Positions 14,779 through 24,100 of a stretch of DNA of 64,000 nt are shown piece by piece. The position numbers were made by a program, and so were the translations under genes. The notes beneath the pieces were generated by a model that made no database searches, had not been told where the DNA came from, and saw only the letters and a list, made by a program, of their open reading frames with translations. Origin of the DNA: Opitutaceae bacterium (GTDB lineage: Bacteria > Verrucomicrobiota > Verrucomicrobiia > Opitutales > Opitutaceae); contig JAQTYQ010000020.1 in assembly GCA_028688225.1 (NCBI GenBank), forward strand, positions 1 to 64,000, read 5' to 3'. How positions within the stretch are numbered: the stretch's first letter is position 1; each line of letters begins with the position of its first letter.

Positions 14779-15474
14779 ATGCATAGATTCAATGGTTTCC
14801 ACATGGCCCTGCACCGCCGTCTCCACTTAATTTCCTTTCTGGCCGCAGGGCTGGTCCTGGCCGGCTGCAAGGACACGCGCATCACCGCGTATCGCGTGCC
14901 GAAGGAAACCCGCTTCACCCCGCCGGCGACGCCAGACGCGCGGGGCGTCCCGGCCACGGCTCCGCTGGCTCAGGGCGGCCTGCCGCCTGGACATCCTCCC
15001 ATCGATGGCCTGACGGTCCCGCCTGCGGCCCCGGACTCCGGCATGGCCTCGACGCCGGTGCCCACCGCCACGGATCAGGCGCTGGTCTGGGCCGCCCCGG
15101 CCTCATGGACGTCCAGGACGGGCTCTACCATGCGCAAGGGCAGCTACACCATCAACGGCCCGGAGGGTGCAGGCGACCTGTCGATCACCGCATTCCCCGG
15201 CGACGTGGGCGGCAACCTCGCCAACGTCAACCGGTGGCGCGCCCAACTCCAGCTGCCGCCGGTGGCCGACCTCGCGGGCGCGCTCCAGCCCCTCGCGGCC
15301 AACCGCCTGGACATGCTGCTCTTCGACACAGCCAACAACGGCGTGCGCATCCTCGGTGCGATCGTGCCGCGTGCCGGCGAGACCTGGTTCTTCAAGCTGA
15401 CGGGACCGGATGCGCTCGTGGCCCGCGAAAAGCCGGCGTTTCTCGAATTTCTCAAGACCGTCAAGGCCCCCTAG
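14779..15474 (+). CDS. Lipoprotein of unknown function upstream of resB
   Basis: A 231-residue protein with a lipoprotein signal: a basic N-terminus, a hydrophobic stretch and the lipobox LAGC (Cys near residue 30), so the mature protein should be anchored to a membrane on the periplasmic side. A proline-rich linker follows, then a compact domain from about residue 100 (ALVWAAPASWTSR, GSYTINGPEGAGDLSITAFP, RLDMLLFDTANNGVRILGAI, GETWFFKLTGP). I do not recognise a named domain. It ends 6 nt before resB and is probably cotranscribed with resB and ccsA, so a role near the cytochrome c maturation machinery is possible. An internal ATG at 14803 would also give a good signal peptide. Confidence 0.75.
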   Translation: MHRFNGFHMALHRRLHLISFLAAGLVLAGCKDTRITAYRVPKETRFTPPATPDARGVPATAPLAQGGLPPGHPPIDGLTVPPAAPDSGMASTPVPTATDQALVWAAPASWTSRTGSTMRKGSYTINGPEGAGDLSITAFPGDVGGNLANVNRWRAQLQLPPVADLAGALQPLAANRLDMLLFDTANNGVRILGAIVPRAGETWFFKLTGPDALVAREKPAFLEFLKTVKAP

Positions 15475-15480
15475 CCCGCC

Positions 15481-16647
15481 ATGCGCCCGCTCTTCCAGTC
15501 CTTCCTGCATTTCTTCACGTCGCTGCGGCTGACGGTGGTGCTGCTGGTCCTGTCGATGAGCCTGGTGTTCATCGCCACGCTCGACCAGGTGAACCTCGGC
15601 GTCTGGGCCGTGCAGGCGAAATATTTCCGGTCGTTCTTCGTGCTGGGCCGCGTGCCCGGCACCGACGTGCCGGTGCCGGTGTTTCCCGGCGGCTACTTCA
15701 TCGGCGGGCTGCTCCTGCTGAATCTCGCCGCCGCGCACGTGTACCGGTTCCGCTTCGCGTGGTCCAAGTCCGGCCTCTGGCTCACGCATTTTGGCCTCAT
15801 TCTGTTGTTGCTCGGCGAACTTTTCACCGGCCTCTGGCAGCAGGAAAGCCAGCTGCGGCTCGATCAGGGCGAGACCAAGGCCTACTCCGAAAGCACCCTG
15901 CTGACCGAGCTGGCGGTGATCGACACCACCGATCCGAAATTCGACGACGTCGTGGCCATCCCGCTGGCGGCGCTGGAAAAGCCGGGCCCCATCCAGACGC
16001 CCAAGCTGCCGTTCACGATCCATCCGCTCCTGTTCCATCCCAACTCGACCCTGGTGATGCGGAGCCAGGTGCCCAACGCCGCGCCCTCACCCGCCGACCA
16101 GGGCTTCGGCCCGCAGCTCGTGGCCATGGCGCAACGCATCACCTACCGCCCGGACGAGCAGAACATGCCCACCGCCTTCATCGAGCTGACCGGCCCGGAC
16201 GGCCGGATCGGCACATGGCTGGTATCCACCCTGCTCACCGAGCCGCAGAGTGTCACCTGCCAGGGCCGCACGTTTGAGCTCATCCTGCGCCCAGCGCGCT
16301 CCTACCATCCGTTTTCGCTCACCTTGCTCAAGTTCACCCACGACCGCTATCCCGGCACCGACATTCCGAAGAATTTCTCCAGCCGGGTGCGCCTGCAGAC
16401 GCCGGACGGCCGCGTCGACCGCGAGGTGCTGATCTACATGAACAACCCGCTGCGTTTCGCCGGCCTCACCTTCTATCAGGCCGGGTTTCAGAACAACGAC
16501 CGCACCACGATCCTCCAGGTCGTGCGCAACCCGAGCTGGCTCCTGCCCTATGTTTCCTGCGTGCTGATGGGCTTCGGCCTCGTGATCCAGTTCGCCATCC
16601 ATCTCGCGGGCTTCATCCGCAAGCGCGCCGCGGCCGCCCGCGCCTAA
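15481..16647 (+). CDS. resB: Cytochrome c biogenesis protein ResB
   Basis: A 388-residue membrane protein of the ResB/Ccs1 family, part of the System II haem-delivery and ligation complex at the membrane. It begins MRPLFQSFLHFFTSLRLTVV, the conserved first helix (F..L.SLRLTV.LL). It has further helices near residues 75-115 and a large periplasmic loop. It ends with the conserved segment NPLRFAGLTFYQAGF (near 318) before the last helix. ResB with CcsA moves haem across the membrane and attaches it to apocytochrome c. The gene follows the lipoprotein by 6 nt. A 170-bp spacer containing a large inverted repeat separates it from ccsA. Confidence 0.9.
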   Translation: MRPLFQSFLHFFTSLRLTVVLLVLSMSLVFIATLDQVNLGVWAVQAKYFRSFFVLGRVPGTDVPVPVFPGGYFIGGLLLLNLAAAHVYRFRFAWSKSGLWLTHFGLILLLLGELFTGLWQQESQLRLDQGETKAYSESTLLTELAVIDTTDPKFDDVVAIPLAALEKPGPIQTPKLPFTIHPLLFHPNSTLVMRSQVPNAAPSPADQGFGPQLVAMAQRITYRPDEQNMPTAFIELTGPDGRIGTWLVSTLLTEPQSVTCQGRTFELILRPARSYHPFSLTLLKFTHDRYPGTDIPKNFSSRVRLQTPDGRVDREVLIYMNNPLRFAGLTFYQAGFQNNDRTTILQVVRNPSWLLPYVSCVLMGFGLVIQFAIHLAGFIRKRAAAARA

Positions 16648-16650
16648 CCT

Positions 16651-16819
16651 TTCACACCAAGATCGCAAAGAGCGCCAAGGAAGGCCATGCATCCGAAATT
16701 CCTCTCGGCCTCCTGATCAATTATCATGAACCACTCCTCAAGGAGGGCATCACCCGCCTGATATTGCCAGGAGCTGATCGCCCGTGAACTTCGCGCTCTT
16801 CGCTTCCTTCGTGTAAAAT
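16651..16819. repeat. Inverted-repeat element between resB and ccsA
   Basis: The left arm begins TTTCACACCAAGATCGC (from 16650) and the right arm (16787-16818, reverse complement) begins TTTTACACGAAGGAAGC. Aligned over about 30 nt, they share TTTNACACNAAGNNNGCNAAG and then AGCGCNAAG, roughly 24 identities. The arms enclose about 110 bp with no supported gene. The right arm runs into the ccsA start codon. The overall form is like a small non-autonomous element or the fossil of one. Confidence 0.55.
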
Positions 16820-18668
16820 GAAACGCTTCTTTCCGCTCGCTATTCTCCTCCTCGGCCTGGTTTACCTCGGCTCCACGCTGGCGCCGCCGCGCAACCGGAG
16901 CGAGTTCGACCTGCACGGCTTCGGCCGCCTGCCCGTGCTCGTCGACGGCCGCATCAAGCCGCTCGACACCGTGGCCCGCAGCTCCCTGCTCGTCCTGCAG
17001 GGCCGCCAGCGGTTCAAAGCGCCCAGTGGTGAGAGCCTCCAGCCAGTCGAGTGGCTGCTCGACGTCTTCTTCAACCCCGCCGTCGCCGACGATTACCAGC
17101 ACTTTCTGATTCAGAATCCGGAGGTGCTCGGCCTCCTCGGCAAGGAGCCGGACGACCAGAAGCGGTTTTCATTCAACGAGCTTCGCAGCGGCCTTTCCGA
17201 GCTCGACCGGCAGATGCGGCTCGCCGAAACGGTGGATGAGCAGACGCGCACGCCGTTCCAGCGCGAGGTGGCCAAACTCTACCAGCGCCTGGTGCTCTAC
17301 CAGCGCCTCAAGCAGAGCGTGAACCCGGAGCACAGTCCGGACTTTCTCGCCGACCTGCTGCGCTTCCAGCAGCTTCTGCCTGCCGGCGCCGCGGCCCTCC
17401 AGGCCAAGGAGGCCGGCCAGCCCTATGCCGAGGCTGATTACAAGGCCATCATGGATTTCGCCTCCCAGTTCCAGTTCCTGAGCGAGACGGGCCACCTGCT
17501 CGTGATTCCGCCCGAGGCGGGCACGGCCGATGTCAACGCCTGGCAGAAGTTGGGGGACGCCCTCATGGACACTTTCCGGCGTGGTGCGGTCAGCCCGGAC
17601 GCCATGGCCTACGCCGGCCTCGGTCACGCCTGGCGCCTCAAGCAGCCGCGGGATTTCAACGAGATCGTCGGGCTCTACACCCAGCAGCTGGCCAAGCGTT
17701 TCCAGCCACAGCTGCAGAAATGCCGCCTTGAGGCCGTTTTCAACCAGGCGGAGCCCTTCTATTCCAGCATGATGCTCTACGTCCTCGCCTTTCTGCTGGC
17801 GGTGATCTCGTGGTTGAAATGGCCGGATCTGCTGCAGCGCTCGGCCTTCTGGCTGCTGGCGCTCGCGTTCGCCGGAACCACCGCCGGCATCGCCACGCGC
17901 ATGTGGCTGGAGGACCGCCCCCCCGTGACGAACCTCTACTCGTCGGCTCTTTTCGTAGGCTGGGTGGCGGTGGCGCTGTGCCTCGTCCTCGAGCGCATGT
18001 ACAAAAACGCCATCGGCAGCGTCGCCGGCGGACTGATCGGTTTCGGCGCCCTCCTCATCGCGCACCATCTCGCCCTGAGCAGCGGCGACACGATGGAGAT
18101 GATGCGCGCCGTGCTCGACTCCAACTTCTGGCTGGCGACGCACGTGGTCGTCATCACGATGGGCTATGGCGCGACCTTTCTCGCCGGTTTCCTCGCCATC
18201 ATCTACATTGCCCGCGGCACGCTGACCAAGTCGCTCATGCCGGAGACCGCCGCTGCGCTCACCCGCATGGTCTACGGCATCGTGTGTTTCGCCACGCTGT
18301 TCAGCCTCGTCGGCACGGTCTTGGGCGGCATCTGGGCCGACCAGTCCTGGGGCCGCTTCTGGGGCTGGGATCCAAAGGAGAACGGCGCGCTCATCATTGT
18401 GCTCTGGAACGCGATCATCCTGCACTGCCGCTGGGGCGGGCTGGTGAGGCAGCGCGGGTTGATGATGCTGGCGGTGTTTGGCAACGTGGTCACGAGCTGG
18501 AGCTGGTTCGGCGTCAACATGCTCGGCGTCGGCCTGCACTCCTACGGTTTCATGCAGTCCGCGTTCTACTGGCTTGTCGCCTTTGTCGCCAGCCAGATGC
18601 TGGTCATCGCCCTCGCGGCGGTCCCGACGGAAAAGTGGCGCAGCTTCCGGCGCGACGCGACCGCGTGA
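16818..18668 (+). CDS. ccsA: Cytochrome c biogenesis protein CcsA/ResC
   Basis: A 616-residue haem handling protein. Residues about 1-310 carry a first helix and a long periplasmic domain starting VLVDGRIKPLDTVARSSLLV, an extension typical of CcsA in Bacteroidetes/Verrucomicrobia-type genomes. The C-terminal half holds about eight helices and the WWD haem-binding motif, WADQSWGRFWGWDPKEN (near residue 512), with conserved histidines on either side (for example IAHHLALSS near 414 and GLHSYGF near 573). With ResB it forms the System II cytochrome c synthetase. Its start is fused to the right arm of the inverted repeat at 16.65-16.82 kb. The next gene, recN, converges from the other strand. Confidence 0.9.
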   Translation: MKRFFPLAILLLGLVYLGSTLAPPRNRSEFDLHGFGRLPVLVDGRIKPLDTVARSSLLVLQGRQRFKAPSGESLQPVEWLLDVFFNPAVADDYQHFLIQNPEVLGLLGKEPDDQKRFSFNELRSGLSELDRQMRLAETVDEQTRTPFQREVAKLYQRLVLYQRLKQSVNPEHSPDFLADLLRFQQLLPAGAAALQAKEAGQPYAEADYKAIMDFASQFQFLSETGHLLVIPPEAGTADVNAWQKLGDALMDTFRRGAVSPDAMAYAGLGHAWRLKQPRDFNEIVGLYTQQLAKRFQPQLQKCRLEAVFNQAEPFYSSMMLYVLAFLLAVISWLKWPDLLQRSAFWLLALAFAGTTAGIATRMWLEDRPPVTNLYSSALFVGWVAVALCLVLERMYKNAIGSVAGGLIGFGALLIAHHLALSSGDTMEMMRAVLDSNFWLATHVVVITMGYGATFLAGFLAIIYIARGTLTKSLMPETAAALTRMVYGIVCFATLFSLVGTVLGGIWADQSWGRFWGWDPKENGALIIVLWNAIILHCRWGGLVRQRGLMMLAVFGNVVTSWSWFGVNMLGVGLHSYGFMQSAFYWLVAFVASQMLVIALAAVPTEKWRSFRRDATA

Positions 18669-18747
18669 CCGATCCAGCCCCTTCACCCCGGCTGCTACTG
18701 GCCGGCCCGGTCTCGTAACAGCCGACGTCGGGAGGCTGGTCTTCCCT

Positions 18748-18870
18748 ATGCCACCGCCGCTTTTCGAGCCGCGCGGTTATCTGCCACGTCTTTCCGTCGA
18801 AAATTACCGTGGCCGCGCCGTAGTCTTCTGGACCCACACGATCAAGAACCGCGCGCGGCGGCCGCCATCA
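18748..18870 (+). pseudogene. Possible 5' fragment of a Y1 (REP-associated) transposase
   Basis: An open stretch starts MPPPLFEPRGYLPRLSVENY and continues RGRAVVFWTHTIKNRA, with GGAGG some 15 nt upstream. The wording (Y-x-G-x-A-x-V-x-W-T) resembles the N-terminus of verrucomicrobial REP-associated tyrosine transposases. Similarity ends after about 40 residues, where the frame runs into the antisense of recN. It is probably a truncated remnant and the assignment is weak. Confidence 0.25.
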
Positions 18871-18882
18871 ACCAAACTCCCC

Positions 18883-20544
18883 TCACCGGCCGAGCAGTTC
18901 CTCGGCGTGGGCCAGGGCGGACTTTGCGCTGCGATCGCCCAGCATGCGGGCCAGCTCGCTGACGCGCGCCTTCCGGTTGCCGTGGATCGGCTCGATCGTC
19001 ACGACGGCGCGGGTCTTTTCCTGGTCCTTGGTGACGACGAGATGGTTCGCTGCGTGTGCCGCCACCTGCGGCAGGTGTGTGACGCAGAACACCTGGTGTT
19101 TCCGGGCGATGCCGGCCAGCTTCTCGCCCACGAGGCCGCCGATTTCGCCGCCTACGTTGGCATCAACCTCGTCGAACACCAGCACGGGAATGTCGTCGAG
19201 GTCGGCGAGGATGGTCTTGAGCGCCAGCATCACCCGCGCGAGCTCGCCACTGGAGGCGATGCGGCCCAGCGGCAGCGGCGCTTCGCCGACGTTGGGCGAA
19301 AAGAGAAATTCGCAGGCGCAGTCGCCGGCCGGCCCCAGCTCAGGCAGCGTGGCCAGCCGCACCTGAAGCTCGGTCTTCTTGAAACCGAGCTGGGCGATGG
19401 CCTTGGCGCCGGCCTTGGCCAGCTCCCGCGCGGCCTGCTCGCGCACCAGCCGTAGCGCTTCGGCCTGTCGGCGCGCGGCCTGCTCCGCCTCGGCGACCTG
19501 CCGGTCGAGGCGCGCCAGCGCGCCCGCAAGGTCGCCCTGCATCTCGAGCCGGCGCCGGATGTCGGCGCCCGCCGCCCGCACGGCGCGCACGTCGCCGCCG
19601 TGGCGGCGTTTCAACTCCAGCCAGGCGTTCATGCGCGTCTGCAGTTGCGCGGCCTGTTCGGGCTCGAACACGAGATTCTGGCTGAGGCCGGCGAACTCTC
19701 CGCCGAGATCGGCCAGCTCGACCGACACCGCCGCCAGCCGGTCGGCCAGCGGCTTGCTGGCGGGATCGAGCGCCTCGAGCTGCCGGGCCTCGCGCACGAG
19801 CAGGGCGACCCGGCCGAGCAGCCCGTCCTCGCCCTGGATGCCGGCCGCCAGCGCCTGCGCCAGCTCGATCAGCTCCTGCGCCCGGCTCAACCGCTGGCAA
19901 TCCCGCTCCAGCGTTTCAACCGCCTCCGCGGTCAGCTCGAGCTGATCCATCTTCGCCAGCTGGCTTTCGAGAAACTGGATCTGGTCCGGCGTCAGGCGGG
20001 TTTCGTTCGCCAGCTTCGCGCGCTGCGCCTGCAGGCCGCGCCAGGCGCGGTAGCTTTCCTGGTAGGTCGCCAGGGTTGCGCCGGCCCGGGCGTAAAGATC
20101 GAGCAATTCGAGCTGCGCCGCCTCCTTGAGCAGCCGCCGCGGCTCGCCCGGCCCGTGAAAATCGATCCATAGCTCGCCCAGCGCCTGCAGCGCGGAAAGC
20201 GTCGCCAGCCCGCCATTGACGGTGATCTTCGGCGCCTTGTCGCGCGGCAGGCTGCGCTTGAGGATGAGCAGGCCGTCCTCGCACGGCGGCAGATCGAGCG
20301 CCGCCAGCACGGCGTCGGCCTTGCGCGCATCCTTGAAAAACAGTGCCGCCTCGACCTCGCAGGCCGCCGCACCCTGCCGGATGACGGTCTTCTCCGTCCG
20401 CGAGCCGGCCAGCAGGCTGAGCGCGCCGAGCAGGATGCTCTTGCCGGCGCCGGTCTCGCCCGTCACCGCGGTGAAGCCCGGTTCGAGATCAAGGGCGACC
20501 TCCTCAAGCAGGGCCAGATTACGGATGCGGAGCGACTGAAGCAT
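18883..20544 (-). CDS. recN: DNA repair protein RecN
   Basis: SMC-like ATPase acting in recombinational repair of double-strand breaks. The 553-residue protein starts MLQSLRIRNLALLEEVALDL and carries Walker A GETGAGKS (near 30). A long coiled coil rich in Ala/Glu/Arg/Leu fills the centre. The C-terminal half has the ABC signature region (SSGELARVMLALK near 424) and Walker B VLVFDEVDANVGG (near 444), then FCVTHLPQVAAHA. An in-frame ATG six codons upstream is possible, but the start at 20544 matches the family. It stands alone and converges on ccsA. Length is as usual for RecN (550-560). Confidence 0.95.
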   Translation of the reverse strand: MLQSLRIRNLALLEEVALDLEPGFTAVTGETGAGKSILLGALSLLAGSRTEKTVIRQGAAACEVEAALFFKDARKADAVLAALDLPPCEDGLLILKRSLPRDKAPKITVNGGLATLSALQALGELWIDFHGPGEPRRLLKEAAQLELLDLYARAGATLATYQESYRAWRGLQAQRAKLANETRLTPDQIQFLESQLAKMDQLELTAEAVETLERDCQRLSRAQELIELAQALAAGIQGEDGLLGRVALLVREARQLEALDPASKPLADRLAAVSVELADLGGEFAGLSQNLVFEPEQAAQLQTRMNAWLELKRRHGGDVRAVRAAGADIRRRLEMQGDLAGALARLDRQVAEAEQAARRQAEALRLVREQAARELAKAGAKAIAQLGFKKTELQVRLATLPELGPAGDCACEFLFSPNVGEAPLPLGRIASSGELARVMLALKTILADLDDIPVLVFDEVDANVGGEIGGLVGEKLAGIARKHQVFCVTHLPQVAAHAANHLVVTKDQEKTRAVVTIEPIHGNRKARVSELARMLGDRSAKSALAHAEELLGR

Positions 20545-20736
20545 GAGCGAAAGCGCAATCACGAATGGAGACGAATCAAGGCGAATACAAGAGGGCAGAT
20601 GCCGGAAAACAGAAGTCAGAGGCCAGATGTCGGAAGTCAGGGCGAATCCAGGGATACCGCGACCGCTCGGGGCCGCCGGATTTATTCTTGCCTCCGCTCC
20701 GCGGTTTGGGGCATACCAACCGGCTCGTTCCCTTTC

Positions 20737-20813
20737 GGACTCTTAGCTCAGTTGGTTAGAGCGCTTCCTTGACATGGAAGAGGTCGCTGGTTCGAGTCCA
20801 GTAGAGTCCACCA
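20737..20813 (+). tRNA. tRNA-Val (anticodon GAC), CCA encoded
   Basis: A complete cloverleaf. The acceptor stem GGACTCT pairs with AGAGTCC. The D arm is GCTC/GAGC, the anticodon stem CTTCC/GGAAG with loop TTGACAT (anticodon GAC), and the T arm GCTGG-TTCGAGT-CCAGT. The discriminator A is followed by an encoded CCA. It lies directly upstream of a transposase remnant and the NRPS/PKS operon, a typical setting for island insertion. Confidence 0.95.
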
Positions 20814-20911
20814 TTTTCCTTTCCGGATCGGAACGAAAAAGGGTCCACACCAAAGATTGGGGACGGGGGCGAGGTTGGGGGTTGAGGTGGCAAGGCGGGA
20901 GGAGGATTAGC

Positions 20912-21058
20912 CCACTGGGCGATGACGCAGAGGCGGTAGTTATGGAAGGAGCGGAAACCGTAGGCTCTGCGCTGGATGAGCTTCATCTTTCTGTGGAAGC
21001 CCTCGGTGATCGCAGGTACTTGACCACCGTGATGTTCAGTTCCCGTGGAGGTTCGCAT
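20912..21058 (-). pseudogene. C-terminal remnant of an ISL3-type transposase
   Basis: Minus-strand translation includes AITEGFHRKMKLIQRRAYGF then RSFHNYRLCVIAQW. This resembles the end of ISL3-family DDE transposases (E-G-x-N/H-x-K-x-K-x-I-x-R-x-A-Y-G-F-R-x-x-x-N-Y-R-L-R). The upstream portion is gone. It occupies most of the 345-nt space between tRNA-Val and the NRPS gene. The remaining sequence (20814-20911) shows no gene. Confidence 0.6.
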
Positions 21059-21111
21059 CGGGGTTTCACCCCGCTGGCAACGGCAAATTTACCGTCGGAC
21101 TGCTAATGCTC

Positions 21112-21140
21112 TTGCGCGTTTACTCTAGTTTTGGAATTAT
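21112..21140 (+). promoter_or_regulatory. Weak candidate promoter of the NRPS/PKS operon
   Basis: TTGCGC (21112-21117), 17-bp spacer, AATTAT (21135-21140), within the only AT-rich patch upstream of the operon. Initiation would fall about 12 nt before the ATG at 21159. No Shine-Dalgarno sequence is evident there. Matches to the consensus are 3/6 and 4/6, so this is tentative. Confidence 0.25.
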
Positions 21141-21158
21141 TCATTGGTTTTTATAGCC

Positions 21159-24100
21159 ATGTCAGTCGCAACTCCCAGCAATGTATGCCTGCGCCAGCCT
21201 TTGACCGCCGCCCAAATGGACATTTGGCTGGAGCAGAGCGTCCGCCCCCAGTCCACCCAATACCACATTTCTCCGTATTACCTCATCCCGCTGGCTCTGG
21301 ACGTGGATCGTTTCATCGGCGCGGCCAATTGGGTGCTTTCGCACTATGATGCGCTGTATGCCCGCTTGTCCCCAGGGCCCGAAGGTGTGCCCGAATTGGT
21401 GCTTGATCCCACTCAGGCCCCTCGGTGCGAATTTTTGGATTTGACCGGCGAAGCCGATCCGCCGGCCGCCCTGCAGGCATTGATCCGGCGGCGGGCGCAC
21501 ACTCCCTTCCAGATCCTCGACTCCTGCCTTGCCCGTCCGACCCTGATCAAGACCGGCCCGGCTTCGTTCTGCTACTCCTGCAACTATCATCACCTCGTCA
21601 TCGACGGATGGGGTGCCGGAATCGTATTCCCCCGCATCGCCAAGGCCTACGACGACTTGGGCCATGACCTCGAACCGCAGATTGAGGGAAGCAGTTTTGC
21701 CGATTACCTCCGCGCGTGCCAGGAACCGCCGGATGATCGCGCCCTCGCCAGGTCGATTGCATTTTGGAAGCCGCTGCTGGCCGCCCCGATGCCGTTCATC
21801 CCGCTGGCGCACGCCGGGGGCGAGGAAGGAGATGAACCGGCCACTTCGCACGCCGAGATCACGCTTTCACGCGGGCTGGCCGACCGGGTTGCGCAACAAG
21901 CCGCCACCGCGAACGCGACCTTGTTTCACGCGTTCCTGCTGGCGTACGGCCACCTGATCGGCCGGCAGTACTCGCTCGAATCCTGCGCGCTGTCGCTGCC
22001 CATTCTCAACCGGAGCAAGGAACACAAGGAAACGATCGGATTTTTCACGGAGTTGCGCACCGCGCCCTTGCCGCTGGATGAAAACGCCAGCGTGGGCGAA
22101 AACCTGCACGCCGTCTCCCGGCGCATCCGTGAAGTGTTTCGGCATTACCGCGTGTCCGCCGCCGAGCTCGCGCGCCTCTATCAGTCCCATGGCAACGCCG
22201 GCGCGCCCACCAGCCACAGCACGGTCTCCTATATCACCCGGGATTATGGCGCCAGCATCGAGGGCACATTCCTTCCCATGAGGCACGTGCCGCCGGCGCA
22301 CGAGGGATCGCCCTTCACACTCTTTGTTTTCGACATCTATCCCGGCAAAGACATCCGCCTCGAACTGGTTTACCAGCAGCAGCGCATGAATCGCGACGAA
22401 GCCGGGCTATTCCTGCGCCGGCTGCTGCATTTCTTCGCGGGCCTCGATGCTGATCCGCAACGCAAGCTCGGCGAACTCGACTTGGTTCCGCCGGAAGAGC
22501 GCCGACGGATCGCCGCCTGCCTGAGGAGAGATGAAACGCCTCCGGCGTCCAGACGCTTGGTCATCGAAAGCATTTTGGAACGCGCGCGCTTGTGTCCCGC
22601 AGCCACCGCCGTCGAAACCATGGATTCGCGGCGCAGTTACCGCGAAATCGTGGCCCAAGCCAACGCGCTCGCGCACCGACTTGTCCAGCAGCACGGCGTG
22701 GTCCCGGGGGACCGCGTGGCGCTGCTTTTTCCGCGCGGAGCCGATCTGGTGGCAAGTTATCTCGCCGCCATGATGACCGGCGCGGCCTTCGTCCCGATCG
22801 ATTCGTCCGCGCCGGAGGCGTGGGCACGCCAGATCTGCGGGGATGCTGGCGCGAAATGCCTCCTTTCTCACGCGCCGCTGGCCGCAAAGGCCCAGGCCAT
22901 TCACCCCTCCGTCCTGCTCGCCGACGAGGTCGCTCCAACCGGGGGAAGTTTCGCGCCGCGCGCCGCGCCCGACCTGACCGCGTACATCATCTACACGTCG
23001 GGCTCCACCGGCAAACCCAAGGGCGTCGAGATCGTCCACCGTACGTTGGCCGACCACCTGAGCAGCTGGTTCTCCACCGTGCCGATGCGCACGGGCGACG
23101 AGCGCATGCTGTATTTTTGTTCGCCGGCGTTCGACGCCAGCATCGAGACCGTTTTCCCCGCGCTCATGCTCGGCAACACGATCGTGACCGCTCCGCACCC
23201 CCAGTGGCCGGCCCACGAAATGCCGCAGGTCATCAAGGATCGGCGGCTGACCGCCCTTTTCCTGCCGCCGGCCTACTTGCTGGAAATGCTGAAGTACTTG
23301 CGCGATAAGCCCGACGCCCTGGCCGGACATGGCGTGCATCTGTGCCTCACCGGCGGAGATGTCATGCATGCGGAGAGCGCCGTTCTCTGGAACGCGGTGT
23401 TCGGCTCGTCGGCCAAGCTCTTCAATGTTTACGGCCCGACCGAGACCACGGTCACCGCCACCATGTTCGAAGTGCCCGGCCATTTCCGCGCCGAACCCGG
23501 CGAATCCGTACCCATCGGGCGGCCGCATGCCGGCCGGATCCTGCGCATCGTGAACGAACGGGGGAAGGACATTCCCATCGGCGTTGAAGGCGAACTTTTG
23601 ATCGGCGGCATCGGGCTGGCCAAGGGTTATCATGGGATGTCCGCCGAGACGCAGAATCGCTTCGTCGTCCTCGAAGATGGAGTCCGCTACTATCGTTCCG
23701 GTGACATCGTCCGACTCAAGGGCGACGGCAACATCGTCTTCCGCCGGCGCCGGGACAACCAGGTCAAGATCCGCGGTTTTCGCGTGGAGCCGGACGAGAT
23801 CGAGGCCTGCGCACTGGCCAACGCGGCCGTCAGGGAATGCGCCGTGCTGGCCTGCCCCAGCGCCAGCGACGGCGAAAAAGAACTGCGCGCCTATGTGTCG
23901 TTCTGCGAGAACTCCGCGGAGGATGGCCGCACCCTTCGCGCGTATTTGCTCACCCGCCTGCCGTCCTACATGGTGCCCTCGATCGTCGTCCTCGACCGGC
24001 TGCCCCAAAACGTCTCGGGCAAGATCGACCGCCGCGCCCTCCTCGCCCCGCGCGCCGCCCCGGACCAACCGCGGCGCGGCGATTCACCGGTCCATCCCCC

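Noticed and set aside
16646-17102. Minus-strand frame across the resB-ccsA spacer
   Set aside because: It looked briefly like a small conserved protein (GDALLEEWFMIIDQEAERNF), but it runs antisense into ccsA and the spacer is better explained by the inverted-repeat element.
20756-20911. Continuation of the ISL3-like frame through the tRNA antisense
   Set aside because: Similarity to the transposase stops after VIAQW; the rest (Pro-rich, then antisense of tRNA-Val) is random.
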